A DNA stretch of 64,000 nt, from contig NC_054755.1 in NCBI RefSeq assembly GCF_018143015.1, positions 12,564,124 to 12,628,123 on the forward strand, written 5' to 3'. The notes under the pieces were generated by a model. The model was given only the letters and a program-made list of their open reading frames with translations. It was not told the origin of the DNA and ran no database searches. Both the position numbers and the translations under genes were made by a program. Source of the stretch: Lytechinus variegatus (Eukaryota; Echinodermata; Echinoidea; Temnopleuroida; Toxopneustidae). Below, piece by piece: positions 36,952 through 47,828 of the stretch. Position 1 is the stretch's first letter. Every line of letters begins with the position of its first letter.

Positions 36952-37178
36952 TTTGCTGCTGGTTTTGCCAAGGTTCCTGTGGCTCCTGGAGGAATTGGCA
37001 CCTACGATGAACAAACCTCGGAAGACTAGGATGATGCCACTGCTCAAACTGCTGCAGCACCCAGCGAGAACTATTTTGTTTCTGACCTTCGGAAGTCTGG
37101 GCTGTTGCTAATGCCAATGCAGTACCCGCTGCTGCTCCTCGAACTGGTGCCACTTCTTATGACCGGACCATTATGTAA
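36952..37178 (+). pseudogene. Ala/Pro-rich terminal-exon-like remnant, unidentified
   Basis: After a good acceptor (TTTTCTTTGCTTCAG) the frame encodes AGFAKVPVAPGGIGTYDEQ before a stop at 37027-37029. The same frame continues with an Ala/Ser-rich stretch (ATAQTAAAPSENYFV). A different frame then encodes EVWAVANANAVPAAAPRTGA and ends at TAA 37176-37178. An AATAAA follows at about 37272. The matching composition across frames suggests one decayed coding sequence (a stop and a frame change), or a real terminal exon ending at 37029 whose upstream exons I cannot find. The source protein is not recognised. Confidence 0.3.
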
Positions 37179-37499
37179 AACTGGAAAGTTGATGTATTGC
37201 ATTTAAAATTGACATATCAATTTATTGATTTGTTGATGGAAGAAAGGAAGTGTAAAAAAATGTTTCTTTAATAATAAAGCAAGTTGGAAATTTAAATTGA
37301 TCTGTCCAAGCTTCTATAATTTGAATCGTGTCCAAGTAACCTTCCCCATCTCGGCAGCTGTTAGGCAGTGGTTTTATGCTGAGCCGAGTAGATGTTACCA
37401 CAAATTCCTCTGCTTACCTGAAAGCCACAGCCGAAGGGTGTGGAGGAAGGGGGGGGGGGGCTTTAGATGTAATGGTGATGGTTATAGTAATAGTGGCGG

Positions 37500-38061
37500 T
37501 GACTGATGACAATCATAGTGATGATGGTCGTATTGATAGTAGTAATGGTGGTCATGATGATAGTGATGATGGTCATATTGATAGTAGTAATGGTGGTCAT
37601 GATGATAGTGATGATGGTCATATTGATAGTAGTAATGGTGGTCATGATGATAGTGATGATGGTCGTATTGATAGTAGTAATGGTGGTCATGATGATAGTG
37701 ATAATGGGTCATATTGATAGTAGTAATGGTGGTCATGATGATAGTGATAATGGGTCATATTGATAGTAGTAATGGTGGTCATGATGATAGTGATAATGGG
37801 TCATATTGATAGTAGTAATGGTGGTCATGATGATAGTGATGATGGTCATATTGATAGTAGTAATGGTGGTCATGATGATAGTGATGATGGTCATATTGAT
37901 AGTAGTAATGGTGGTCATGATGATAGTGATAATGGGTCATATTGATAGTAGTAATGGTGGTCATGATGATAGTGATGATGGTCGTATTGATAGTAGTAAT
38001 GGTGGTCATGATGATAGTGATAATGGGTCATATTGATAGTAGTAATGGTGGTCATGATGAT
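37500..38061. repeat. 45-bp minisatellite, block 1 (~12 units)
   Basis: Unit: GATGATAGTGATGATGGTCA then TATTGATAGTAGTAATGGTGGTCAT (45 bp). A 46-bp variant (GATAATGGGTCATATTG) recurs several times and shifts the reading frame, so long open frames across the array are not evidence of coding. Confidence 0.95.
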
Positions 38062-38453
38062 GCCTGCGAAGACCACTCCATCACCTCCAGCCGTCCCTTT
38101 TCTCCGGGCACTCACCTCTGCATTGGTGGCCCGTACCACCGTGCGGACGGCCTCCGGTGAGAATACAGTGTCAGTGGCGGTTTCCATTTGGTTTTCTTCA
38201 CTTGCAAAATTAGCCATAACAGGCTAAATTCACAAATTACAGTTCTAGAACTGGGCTCAGAACTTGTAAAATTAGTATACAAATAAGCACTCTAACGCTA
38301 TCCTCCTGTAGAGTGCGAAAAGCGCAAAATTCTTCCAAAAATAACTGAGGAAAAAATGACTGCCCGTGGTCAGTCGAACATGCACAAGGCTCACTGATGT
38401 GCGCATGCGCAGCTCGTATCTCATATAATCCCGTAACTTGGAGTTACGAGATA
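38062..38453 (-). other. Unidentified 0.39-kb insert in the minisatellite
   Basis: This non-repetitive segment interrupts the array. On the minus strand it contains a perfect NRF1-type palindrome (TGCGCATGCGCA, about 38398-38411) and, about 190 bp on, an ATG (38215-38217). The ATG opens MANFASEENQMETATD, runs through VFSPEAVRTVVRATNAE and meets a donor-like GAG|GTGAGT. That is the layout of a promoter plus a first exon, but no continuation is visible and the frame runs straight into the array. It may be a captured gene end or part of a mobile element. No family is recognised. Confidence 0.4.
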
Positions 38454-39316
38454 AAATAGTGATGATGGTCATATTGATAGTAGTAATGGTGGTCATGATA
38501 ATAGTGATGATGGTCATATTGATAGTAGTAATGGTGGTCATGATGATAGTGATGATGGTCGTATTGATAGTAGTAATGGTGGTCATGATGATAGTGATGA
38601 TGGTCATATTGATAGTAGTAATGGTGGTCATGATGATAGTGATGATGGTCATATTGATAGTAGTAATGGTGGTCATGATGATAGTGATGATGGTCATATT
38701 GATAGTAGTAATGGTGGTCATGATGATAGTGATGATGGTCATATTGATAGTAGTAATGGTGGTCATGATGATAGTGATGATGGTCGTATTGATAGTAGTA
38801 ATGGTGGTCATGATGATAGTGATAATGGGTCATATTGATAGTAGTAATGGTGGTCATGATGATAGTGATAATGGGTCATATTGATAGTAGTAATGGTGGT
38901 CATGATGATAGTGATGATGGTCGTATTGATAGTAGTAATGGTGGTCATGATAATAGTGATGATGGTCATATTGATAGTAGTAATGTTGGTCATGATAATA
39001 GTGATGATGGTCGTATTGATAGTAGTAATGGTGGTCATGATAATAGTGATGATGGTCGTATTGATAGTAGTAATGGTGGTCATGATGATAGTGATGATGG
39101 TCATATTGATAGTAGTAATGGTGGTCATGATGATAGTGATGATGGTCATATTGATAGTAGTAATGGTGGTCATGATGATAGTGATGATGGTCGTATTGAT
39201 AGTAGTAATGGTGGTCATGATAATAGTGATGATGGTCATATTGATAGTAGTAATGGTGGTCATGATGATAGTGATGATGGTCGTATTGATAGTAGTAATG
39301 GTGGTCATGATGATTA
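38454..39316. repeat. 45-bp minisatellite, block 2 (~19 units)
   Basis: Same unit as block 1, with sub-variants GGTCGTATTG, CATGATAATAGTG and AATGTTGGTCAT scattered through it. The 46-bp variant appears twice in succession near 38820-38880. Confidence 0.95.
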
Positions 39317-39612
39317 TGTGGAGCGTTGTGGCCCAGTGGATTAGTCTCCGGACTTTGAAACAGAGGGTCGTGGGTTCAAATCCCAGCCATGGCGTAGTTT
39401 CCTTCAGCAAGAAATTTATCCACATTGTGCTGCACTCAACCCAGGTGAGGTAAATGGGTACCTGGCAGGAATTTATTCCTTGAAATGCCATCGCGCTGTA
39501 AAAAGGCTGCGAGGCTAAAGCCAGGGTAATAATATCCAAGTCCTTTGGAAGCGCATAGAGACGTTATCCATAATGTGTTATGCGCTATACAAGAACTGTC
39601 TATTATTATTAT
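39317..39612 (+). mobile_element. Full-length tRNA-derived SINE inserted in the minisatellite
   Basis: The tRNA-like head has an A box TGGCCCAGTGG (39329-39339) and a B box GGTTCAAATCC (39373-39383). The body includes TTCCTTCAGCAAGAAATTTA, CACTCAACCCAGGTGAGGTA and a GCGCATAGAGACGTTATCC...GCGCTATACAAGAACTG tail ending in TATTATTATTATTATAG. The same 45-bp repeat resumes immediately after, so it transposed into an existing array. Partial copies occur at 25060-25185, 52255-52430 and 53055-53125. Confidence 0.85.
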
Positions 39613-40085
39613 TATAGTGATGATGGTCATATTGATAGTAGTAATGTTGGTCATGATGATAGTGATGATGGTCATATTGATAGTAGTAATGTTGGTCATG
39701 ATAATAGTGATGATGGTCATATTGATAGTAGTAATGGTGGTCATGATGATAGTGATGATGGTCGTATTGATAGTAGTAATGGTGGTCATGATGATAGTGA
39801 TGATGGTCGTATTGATAGTAGTAATGGTGGTCATGATGATAGTGATGTTGGTCATATTGATAGTAGTAATGGTGGTCATGATGATAGTGATGATGGTCAT
39901 ATTGATAGTAGTAATGGTGGTCATGATGATAGTGATAATGGGTCATACTGATAGTAGTAATGGTGGTCATGATGATAGTGATGATGGTCATATTGATAGT
40001 AGTAATGGTGGACATGATGATAGTGATGATGGTCATTTTGATAGTAGTAATGGTGGTCATGATGATAGTGATGATGGTAGTCATG
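39613..40085. repeat. 45-bp minisatellite, block 3 (~10 units)
   Basis: The array continues after the SINE with the same unit, including AATGTTGGTCAT and GATGTTGGTCAT variants and one 46-bp unit near 39930. It decays into GATGATGGTAGTCATGATAG at its right end. Confidence 0.95.
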
Positions 40086-40379
40086 ATAGAGATGATAGTG
40101 GGGATGGTTGTAGTGAAAGTGTGGTGACTGTGTTGATGATAGTCATGATGGTAGCAATGGGTGATTCCATGCTGTGTCACAAGACAACATTGACATGACA
40201 AAAGATTGTTTGATGGTCATCTTTGAGTGTTACAAGAAGGGGAACGAGAACCAATATTACATATCTTTTGCATTTGAAAGGAAAAAGGTAGTGTTGTATG
40301 GGACACAAAAAATATCAGTGAAAACATCAAAAGCATGGAATCACCTTAATGGTGTTGATGATAACAGTCTGTGGTAATA

Positions 40380-40666
40380 GTGATGATATTGATAGTGACT
40401 GATGATAATGGTCATGGTGGTGGTGAGGATGGTAGTGATGATGATGATGGTGGTGATGATGATGATGGTAGTGGTGGTGGTGATGATGATGGTGGTGGTG
40501 ATGATGATGATGATGGTAGTGGTGGTGGTGGTGATGATGATGGTGATGATGGTCATGATGATGATGATGATGGTTATGATGATGATGATGATGGTTATGA
40601 TGATGATGATGGTTATGGTGATTGATGATGATGATGATGATGATGATGGTCATGATGATGATTGTC

Positions 40667-40699
<33 letters not shown>

Positions 40700-40890
40700 G
40701 TCATGATGATGATGATGATGGTTATGATGATGATGATGGTTATGGTGATTGATGATGATGATGATGATGATGGTCATGATGATGATTGTCATGATGATGA
40801 TGATGATGATGATGATGATGGTTATGATGATGATGATGGTCATGATGGTGGTGGTTATGATGGTGGTGGTGGTGGTGGTGGTGATGGATG
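40380..40890. repeat. GAT/GGT microsatellite with ~120-bp higher-order copy
   Basis: Trinucleotide-rich DNA of GATGATGGT type. A block containing GGTTATGGTGATTGATGATG and GGTCATGATGATGATTGTCATG appears twice, near 40610-40680 and 40735-40800. Frames through it (poly-Asp, poly-Met, poly-His) are compositional. Confidence 0.9.
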
Positions 40891-41770
40891 AATAAGTGAG
40901 TAAATGAATGAATGTAAGTAAATAAATGAATAAATTAAATGGAATGAGGTAAAATAAGAATATAGCTTCTGGATTTTGAGTTAACTGTTGCAAAATTAAA
41001 TTTTCATTTTAAAGAGGTCAATTGTTTTGCTCACAACTATTCTAATATATTCCCCATATACCAAGGCATGCCCTTCAAATTCTAAAAATCTATACAGTAA
41101 TGCTTTGACTATTTCAAATTGATGAGATCTCATGTCTACAAAATCGTCTAGACGTTTTCAACAGCGATCATTCAAGTTTTACTGACATTTGCTTTTCAAA
41201 TATTCAACTTTACTTTTATTTTCCCGAATATTTAACTTGACCTTTTGTTATTTGCTCATCAGTCGATGGACTATAAAGGACCCAATCTTGAGATTTTCAT
41301 AATTCTTGAATAGAATCCACTTAAAAGTAAAGGATGGTGGAACAGGGGGCAAGGAACGAGTGCCCCTATAAGTAGCAAAAAAAAAAAATGAGGGAGAGGA
41401 AGAAAGAAGACTTGTGAAACTTTATGTCTGTTATTCAATCAGGAAAAAATAAATTAAGTCACATATAGGTTGTCCTGCCATCCCCCCCCTTGATCAAAAT
41501 ATTATTTCATTATGGCACCACCGCCCCTTCAATATGTTAAAACAGTAGCATAGTTCAAAACATATTTGCTTATCGATCGGGGGCTCGAAAATATTCAAAA
41601 GCTTGCTCTCTTCATCCTGCTGAAGACTATTTCACTGGGCTGATCAGTTTTGGAAAGGACATTTTCATCAGGATCGTTTGTGAGCCAGCATCATAACCTG
41701 GAATTCCTCTGACAGATCGAGTGATTAGTCTGATACCAGTTCGCTACTGGGGGAGTTACGGCTACTGACC
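40891..41770 (+). other. Upstream region of the polyglycine gene
   Basis: No gene is seen. A TATA-like ACTATAAAGGA occurs at about 41269 and CCTATAAGTAG at 41364; either might serve the gene starting at 41771, but spacing to the ATG allows no decision. Confidence 0.25.
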
Positions 41771-44700
41771 ATGGCTCGGTGGCTTCTTGCGAGTGTGGTC
41801 ATCATTGCCACAGTGTGGAGGTGTACCCAGGCACTCCCCATTTCAAAACTTGAGCAGGTATGTATCAATGACCTCTCTCTTTTCTCTTCTACCGTGCTAT
41901 ATCACAAGTACTCACAGTGGCATTTCAAGGAAAATTGGCACCGGGACAAGCGAGCAAATTGCGCCACTTCTAACTTGAAAGGGGTACCCCAGGATGAAAG
42001 AGTAAAATGAAAACGAGCAAAACGCAGACAATTAAATCGCAGTCCAAAAGGAAATAAAGTTATTGAATTCTAATAGTTTGGCATTAAAGGACAGGTTCAC
42101 CCCAACAAAAAATTAATTTGAAGAAAAAGAGAAAAATCCAACAAGCACAACACTGAAACTTTCATCAAGATCAGATGTAAAAGAAGAAAGTTAATGACAT
42201 TTTTAAGTTTCGCTTATTTCACGAAACAGTATATGCACTTCCTGATGGTGATGATGTCATCCACTCACTATTTCTTTTATTGTACAAATATTCTAATTTT
42301 CTCCTCACTGTCAAGTGAAAAGACAATTCCTCCCTGAGCATGTGGAATAAGCATTGTTTAATACTTTATGGTTCAGTCAAGTTAGTCTTTATGTCAAATC
42401 TGTAAAAAGTGAAATATTGTAAAATTGAAACAATAAAAAAAAGCAAATAGCGAGTGAGGGACATCATCGACTGTCTCATTTGCATGCCACTGAAATGTGC
42501 ATATAACTGTTTTGTAAAAATAAGCAAAACTTAAAAATGTCATATCTTTCTTATTTTACATCCGAATTTGATGAAATTTTGATGAATGAGTGAGGCATAT
42601 TGTTTGATGTTTATTTTATATTTATGCATTATATTCATGATATTGGCTATAATTGACTAATGCAACATTTGTTTGCTTGGTGAATGATAAATTTGAAATT
42701 TTCATTCATGTACCAAGAATAAAAAAAATGACAATTTTAACTTTGATATCAGCCCATCAATAAACTAATATCTAGAAGAGTATTATAAATCTTTCTAACT
42801 TAAACTTGGATCTTTCAAAACATAATAAAGATAGATAAAACCTATTGGGTTGTATTTTTAGAGCCATGCATTAGTTAACCCTATGTTAACCTGAATGACT
42901 ATAGACCACATGTTTATAAAGTGCCCATTGCTAACTCATTCACAAAGTAGAGATTATTCTAATCCAGTGGCGAAAAGTTGCCCCAAAATTCAATTTGTTG
43001 TGAAATGAGAAGAGTAAACTATGAAGAAACAACTAATTTGATAAATTATTGGGTATATTATCTTGGTGATGAATATGAAAGTAAGTTGAAACGTAGCATT
43101 CCATTTAAATATTGACCAAAGTTCTTGTACAATCTAAGTTTAAATCCAGGTCTATTCAAGACCACCAACTCTAGCATGGGTCCTTTTGGTGAATTCAATC
43201 CTAAAATTGATTTTGATCACCTTTAGGAACTAAACATCATTTGCATCTGTATGCCACTTATATTAAAGTTCTTGAAGATGACAAAAGTGCAAAGCAGAGT
43301 TTTGTTTAAATTATGAACACTCACATCTTCAGTGCAGTGGTAATTATGGATTACAGACTAATTACATGCCATAAATTTCCTTTTTGATATCATTAGACAG
43401 GGGAGGCTGACAGCAAAGAACTAGTGAATGGCATCATCACTCAAGACGCCGCAGCGAAAGAGAATGCCCATGATCTTGCTGTGGTGAAAGGTATCCAAAA
43501 AGAAACGGACCAAAACTACATCGATCTGGCCTACGGGTTCGACTACGATGATGAGTTTGATGATTTTGGGAATGACGCCGAAGACGAGGAGAAAGGTGCT
43601 CTAATTGCTCGCCTCTTCCAGCTCAGGGGTAGAGGAAGAGGTAGAGGAAAGCCAAAGCCAAAACCAAAACCAAAACCCTGTTCAGACTGCAATAAACCTT
43701 GTCCTGGAAATGGTGGAGGAGGCGGCGGCGGAGGAGGAGGTGGTGGTGGTGGAGGCGGTGGAGGTGGAGGCGGCGGAGGAGGCGGTGGAGGAGGAGGATA
43801 TAAACCTAAGCCTAAACCAAAACCAGGAAATGGTGGCGGTGGGGGTGGAGGAGGCGGAGGAGGAGGCGGTGGGGGAGGAGGAGGTGGAGGTGGTGGCGGT
43901 GGAGGATACAAACCTAAGCCTAAACCAAAACCAGGTAATGGTGGCGGTGGGGGTGGAGGAGGCGGAGGAGGAGGCGGTGGGGGAGGAGGAGGAGGAGGAG
44001 GTGGTGGCGGTGGAGGATACAAACCTAAGCCTAAACCAAAGCCAGGTAATGGTGGCGGTGGAGGAGGGGGAGGAGGAGGAGGTGGCGGTGGAGGAGGAGG
44101 CGGTGGTGGAGGATATAAACCAAAGCCAAAACCAAAACCAGGTAATGGTGGAGGTGGCGGTGGAGGAGGGGGTGGTGGCGGAGGTGGTGGAGGCGGCGGA
44201 GGTGGCGGTGGAGGATATAAACCTAAGCCTAAACCAAAACCAGGTAATGGTGGCGGTGGGGGTGGAGGAGGCGGTGGGGGAGGAGGAGGTGGTGGTGGTG
44301 GTGGAGGAGGAGGCGGTGGAGGAGGAGGATACAAACCTAAGCCTAAACCAAAACCAGGAAATGGTGGGGGTGGAGGTGGTGGAGGTGGCGGCGGAGGAGG
44401 AGGAGGTGGTGGAGGTGGTGGCGGAGGAGGAGGATATAAACCTAAGCCTAAACCAAAACCAGGTAATGGTGGCGGTGGGGGTGGAGGAGGCGGAGGAGGT
44501 GGCGGTGGGGGAGGAGGAGGAGGAGGAGGCGGTGGAGGAGGAGGATACAAACCTAAGCCTAAACCAAAACCAGGTAATGGTGGCGGTGGAGGTGGCGGAG
44601 GAGGAGGCGGTGGAGGTGGTGGGGGAGGAGGCGGTGGAGGTGGTGGGGGAGGAGGAGGTGGTGGTGGAGGATATAAACCGAAGCCCAAACCAAAACCAGG

Positions 44701-44875
44701 TTATGGTGGCGGTGGAGGAGGGGGAGGAGGTGGCGGTGGAGGAGGAGGTGGCGGTGGAGGAGGAGGCGGTGGAGGTGGTGGTGGAGGGGGAGGAGGAGGG
44801 GGCTATAATTGGCAAAAGTATGTTGGATCATACTACAAAAAAGAAGACAATGCTCTTGCAGAAAAGGAAGCATAA
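41771..44875 (+). CDS. Secreted polyglycine / (Lys-Pro) repeat protein, 521 aa
   Basis: Exon 1 is 41771-41857, ending CAG|GTATGT. Exon 2 is 43397-44875, after CATTAG. Both join in phase 0. Residues 1-22 are a signal peptide (LLASVVIIATVW core, likely cut TQA|LP). Next come an acidic region (DDEFDDFGNDAEDEEK), a basic hinge (RGRGRGRGKPKPKPKPKP) and a Cys cluster CSDCNKPC. Then come ten pure Gly blocks of 29, 25, 26, 21, 23, 27, 24, 26, 31 and 33 residues, separated by nine linkers YKPKPKPKPGN (the last PGY). The tail is YNWQKYVGSYYKKEDNALAEKEA. Gly is about half the protein. All four GGN codons are mixed, so this is not a slipped triplet run. Function unknown; secretion, Gly/Lys/Tyr content and repeats suggest a structural, adhesive or mineral-matrix protein (inference). 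Start: the ATG in ACCATGG context. Confidence 0.85.
42089..42575. mobile_element. Second copy of the 9466 MITE family (intron of the polyglycine gene)
   Basis: The left arm starts TAAAGGACAGGTTCACCCCA. The inverted right arm contains GAGTGAGGGACATCATCGAC and CTTATTTTACATCCGAATTTG. The expected outer end of the right arm is missing. It occupies about a third of the 1.5-kb intron; the rest (42576-43396) shows nothing notable. Confidence 0.7.
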
Positions 44876-46291
44876 ATGAAACAAATTGTTAACCATTTTC
44901 AGCACATTGGGGGCAATCATGCATTAACTAAAATAGAATATTATTTCAGATTAAAGTAAATATTACCTTCTGAGATACTGAAATAGATTATTAAGAAATC
45001 AACTAACAATATCTATTTATTCTATTTGTGCATTTAATTTAAAAAAAGTTGTGAAACCAACTGGCTTTGAAGAATTAAGTGTTTGATATGTATTTCACAA
45101 ATAACATGGTAGAACACAACAAATATCTTATAATTTAGAAACATTCCCAGCATGCACTGTCCATGCATTACCTACAATTGTTTCTGATAGACCATTTTCC
45201 TAGTTAAGTCATGGCAAGGTACAAGGAAGTTAGACATAAAGCAATGAGGATTGACTTTCATACGAATTATATAGACTTTATATATTGTTGACATCTTGCA
45301 GATTCATGAATATGAGATTTTGTGTTCTCATTTTCGATTGTGCAGTTGTGATTAAAAGTTAGTGAACCCAGCCCCACAAAATGCACTGAATGTAGACAAC
45401 AACACTACAATGTTCGGCGAGCCTAGAGGAACAAACTTTGTTCAATGTGATACTTTATCATCGGACTTCTTCGCAATTAAATATCTATAACACGGCAGAA
45501 CATGAACACTTTAAATATGTTCATTTTCTGAAGGGGTTCAAAACTTTTGTGCACCACTGCATATGATTCCCCCATCCCAATGTTCGTCCTAACAACAGGG
45601 CCTATTTCCAAGGAGTCATTGGCCCGTATTCTGAAGTCGGGTTTAACTTAAACTCAGGTTTAGAGTTGTGGTTTAAGTATGGGAAGCCAAAAGTATCATT
45701 TTTTAAAATTAAGTTGTATGTTTCTTATTCATCGATGGTGAAGACAATAATCTTTTTATACTTCCTAGACAATTATGAATGATTTGAGAGCAAAATGAGC
45801 TGAAGTATGATATCTCTACTGTTAGTAATTTGTGTAACAATCGGCTCGCCATACTTAAACCACAACTTTAAACCCGAGTTCAAGTTAAACCCGACTTCAG
45901 AATACGGGCCAGTATGTCTACATACCCCCCACCCCTCCCCCATAGAACTGTCACTTTCTTACAATCTGAATCAATGATTATTTCAAATAATTCCTTTGAT
46001 TTTGATATTTTGTTTTCATGTCGCAATGATTTTGTCAAATGTACAATGTGAGGAAATGATTTAATGTTACTAGTGGATATACAAAAAAATTAAAATATTA
46101 TTCAATGGTGCTTTGATGACTTGCAATTATTTTCATAAGTTTTATTTTTCTCTCCTGTCAATAGAAAATGTAACAAATTGCTATTTTTCTATTTCCTGAT
46201 GAAAAAAATCTGTTCTTCAACTAACTGCTGTTTCAATGATTGTACATGTATTTCATTTATAAATTGCTTTGATTTGAAATTGTGAAATAAA
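44876..46291 (+). other. 3' UTR of the polyglycine gene with poly(A) signal
   Basis: Non-coding after the stop. The first good AATAAA in suitable AT-rich context is at 46286-46291 (TGTGAAATAAACATTTTTAA). A MITE lies inside this stretch. Confidence 0.4.
45621..45910. mobile_element. MITE with GGCCCGTATTCTGAAGTCGG ends
   Basis: Terminal inverted repeats of about 60 bp (GGCCCGTATTCTGAAGTCGG then GTTTAACTTAAACTC, and the inverse at the right) enclose a non-coding AT-rich centre. Confidence 0.75.
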
Positions 46292-46540
46292 CATTTTTAA
46301 ATGAGAAAAAAATATAGTTTGAATTCCAGCACTGTAATTCCAGTTGCCTGTTATGTCATGAGTGAAAGTGTGAAAAGCTTTTACACCCCCCCCCCTCCTC
46401 TTCCTCTGGTGACAAACTTGTTTCCCCTATGTTTTTTCCCCTTTTTTCCTTCTGTCTAGCAGATGACCCATTTTTAAGGCTTTAAATCAGGCTACAAGTC
46501 TTGTATTTCTTCAAAGATTTGCCTCAAATTAAAAAAAAAG

Positions 46541-46628
46541 TCAATTCTCGCCCATATTGGGATTCAAACTTACAACCTTGTCTCTAGTTCTGTCGGCACA
46601 AGGATTATCCCATTGCGCCGCACCTGAC
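46541..46628 (-). mobile_element. tRNA-like SINE head, minus orientation
   Basis: On the minus strand GTGCGGCGCAATGGGATAAT resembles a tRNA A box, and GTAAGTTTGAATCCCAATAT resembles a B box about 45 bases on. The fold is degenerate, so this is a SINE relic rather than a functional tRNA. Confidence 0.5.
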
Positions 46629-47828
46629 AAGTTTCTTAAGTCATTGCAATTTTTTTCATAGCATGACGCTTCATGTTTATGAATATTCTTGAGGTATAGT
46701 CTTTGATGAAATATATCTGCCCAATTCTGATGCCGGCAACAATATGTTGCTGAAAAAAAAAACCTTATTTGATGATTGGTCTCAAGGGAAAAAGCCGGGA
46801 AAAAATCAAATATGTTTGATACACAAGTCACCATCAGTGCCCCGTAACATAAAGATTAGCTATTGATCATGGAGCCGAGTTCTACAATTGATTGCATCAA
46901 TTATTGTGTATGATGAATTTGATACGAGTCCACCCTACGATCAATCACTAATCATTCTGCTTCAGTGTACAGTCCGTCTTCATGGCCTTCTAAAGAATGA
47001 GTTTAATTTGTTTGTTTTTTGTTGGGAGCTTGTGTTCAAGAGTAGGTTGGGAAATCATTTATCAGCTCAGATTTCATGATTGTACAAACTAAGATTTGTG
47101 TTAAAGCTAAATTCCAGTAGTTGCAGTAAAACACTGATTTCGTGAGAAAGTCTGTAAAACCAAGGTTAAGTATTACTTTATCATCGTCGATCTAGATCTG
47201 GTACAGTTACATAAACTGAACTTCGTGAAATCATTAAATCTAAGCTGAAAAACAATCACATTGAAGATCGCTAACACAGATAGGCACGCGTGGGACAGTG
47301 TATATCAAATTGCTGGAATAAAGACCCGACGGAAGTGCCCGAATCCGCGCTTATTTTGCTTATTTCTCAGCAATTACACAATTTCTTCCAGAATCCTTTG
47401 GCACATATTTTTTATTCATATAAACAGACACTTGGGTGGTCATCATATTGGATTCTGTAAAGTCATTTTGAGATCGTTACCAAAACTGGCATTTACCTTT
47501 AATAAAACGGGTATTATTCTATTAAGAGTAACAAAGTTTACTTCACCATCATGGTAATTTCCAAGTGTGATTCTGATTAGGTGTTGAGCCTGGTCAGCAT
47601 GGCAGCTACAAAACCAGTAGAATTCAAATAATTTTATGGTGTTTGTGACACAGGCCAGTCTTAATCTACTATGACATGGCAACATTGAACCTTGACTTTC
47701 AATACCGTACTTTCCCATGAAATCATTATTCGCAGCAACAACCAGGAATGGGCTCTAATCGTTTCAGCACTCATATTTTGAGGACACCATCAATATTGTT
47801 ATATTGCCCTAATAACACAAATTCCACA
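46629..47828. other. Non-coding, nothing recognised
   Basis: No convincing gene or repeat on either strand. Confidence 0.4.

Noticed and set aside
39318-39390. A functional tRNA gene
   Set aside because: A and B boxes are present but no cloverleaf acceptor stem closes, and the SINE body follows directly.
37376-40198. Long open frames of Asp/Ser/Gly/His, Met/Val or Thr/Ile repeats in the minisatellite
   Set aside because: All frames of the 45-bp unit lack stops, so openness is automatic, and the recurrent 46-bp units break every frame.
40327-40993. Poly-His and poly-Asp frames
   Set aside because: Trinucleotide microsatellite; no start context, splice sites or flanking coding sequence.
43543-44879. 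Long minus-strand poly-Pro frame and alternative plus-strand Glu/Val-rich frame across the polyglycine gene
   Set aside because: They are shadows of GGN codons. Only the glycine frame has a signal-peptide exon, matching splice phase and a sensible C-terminus.
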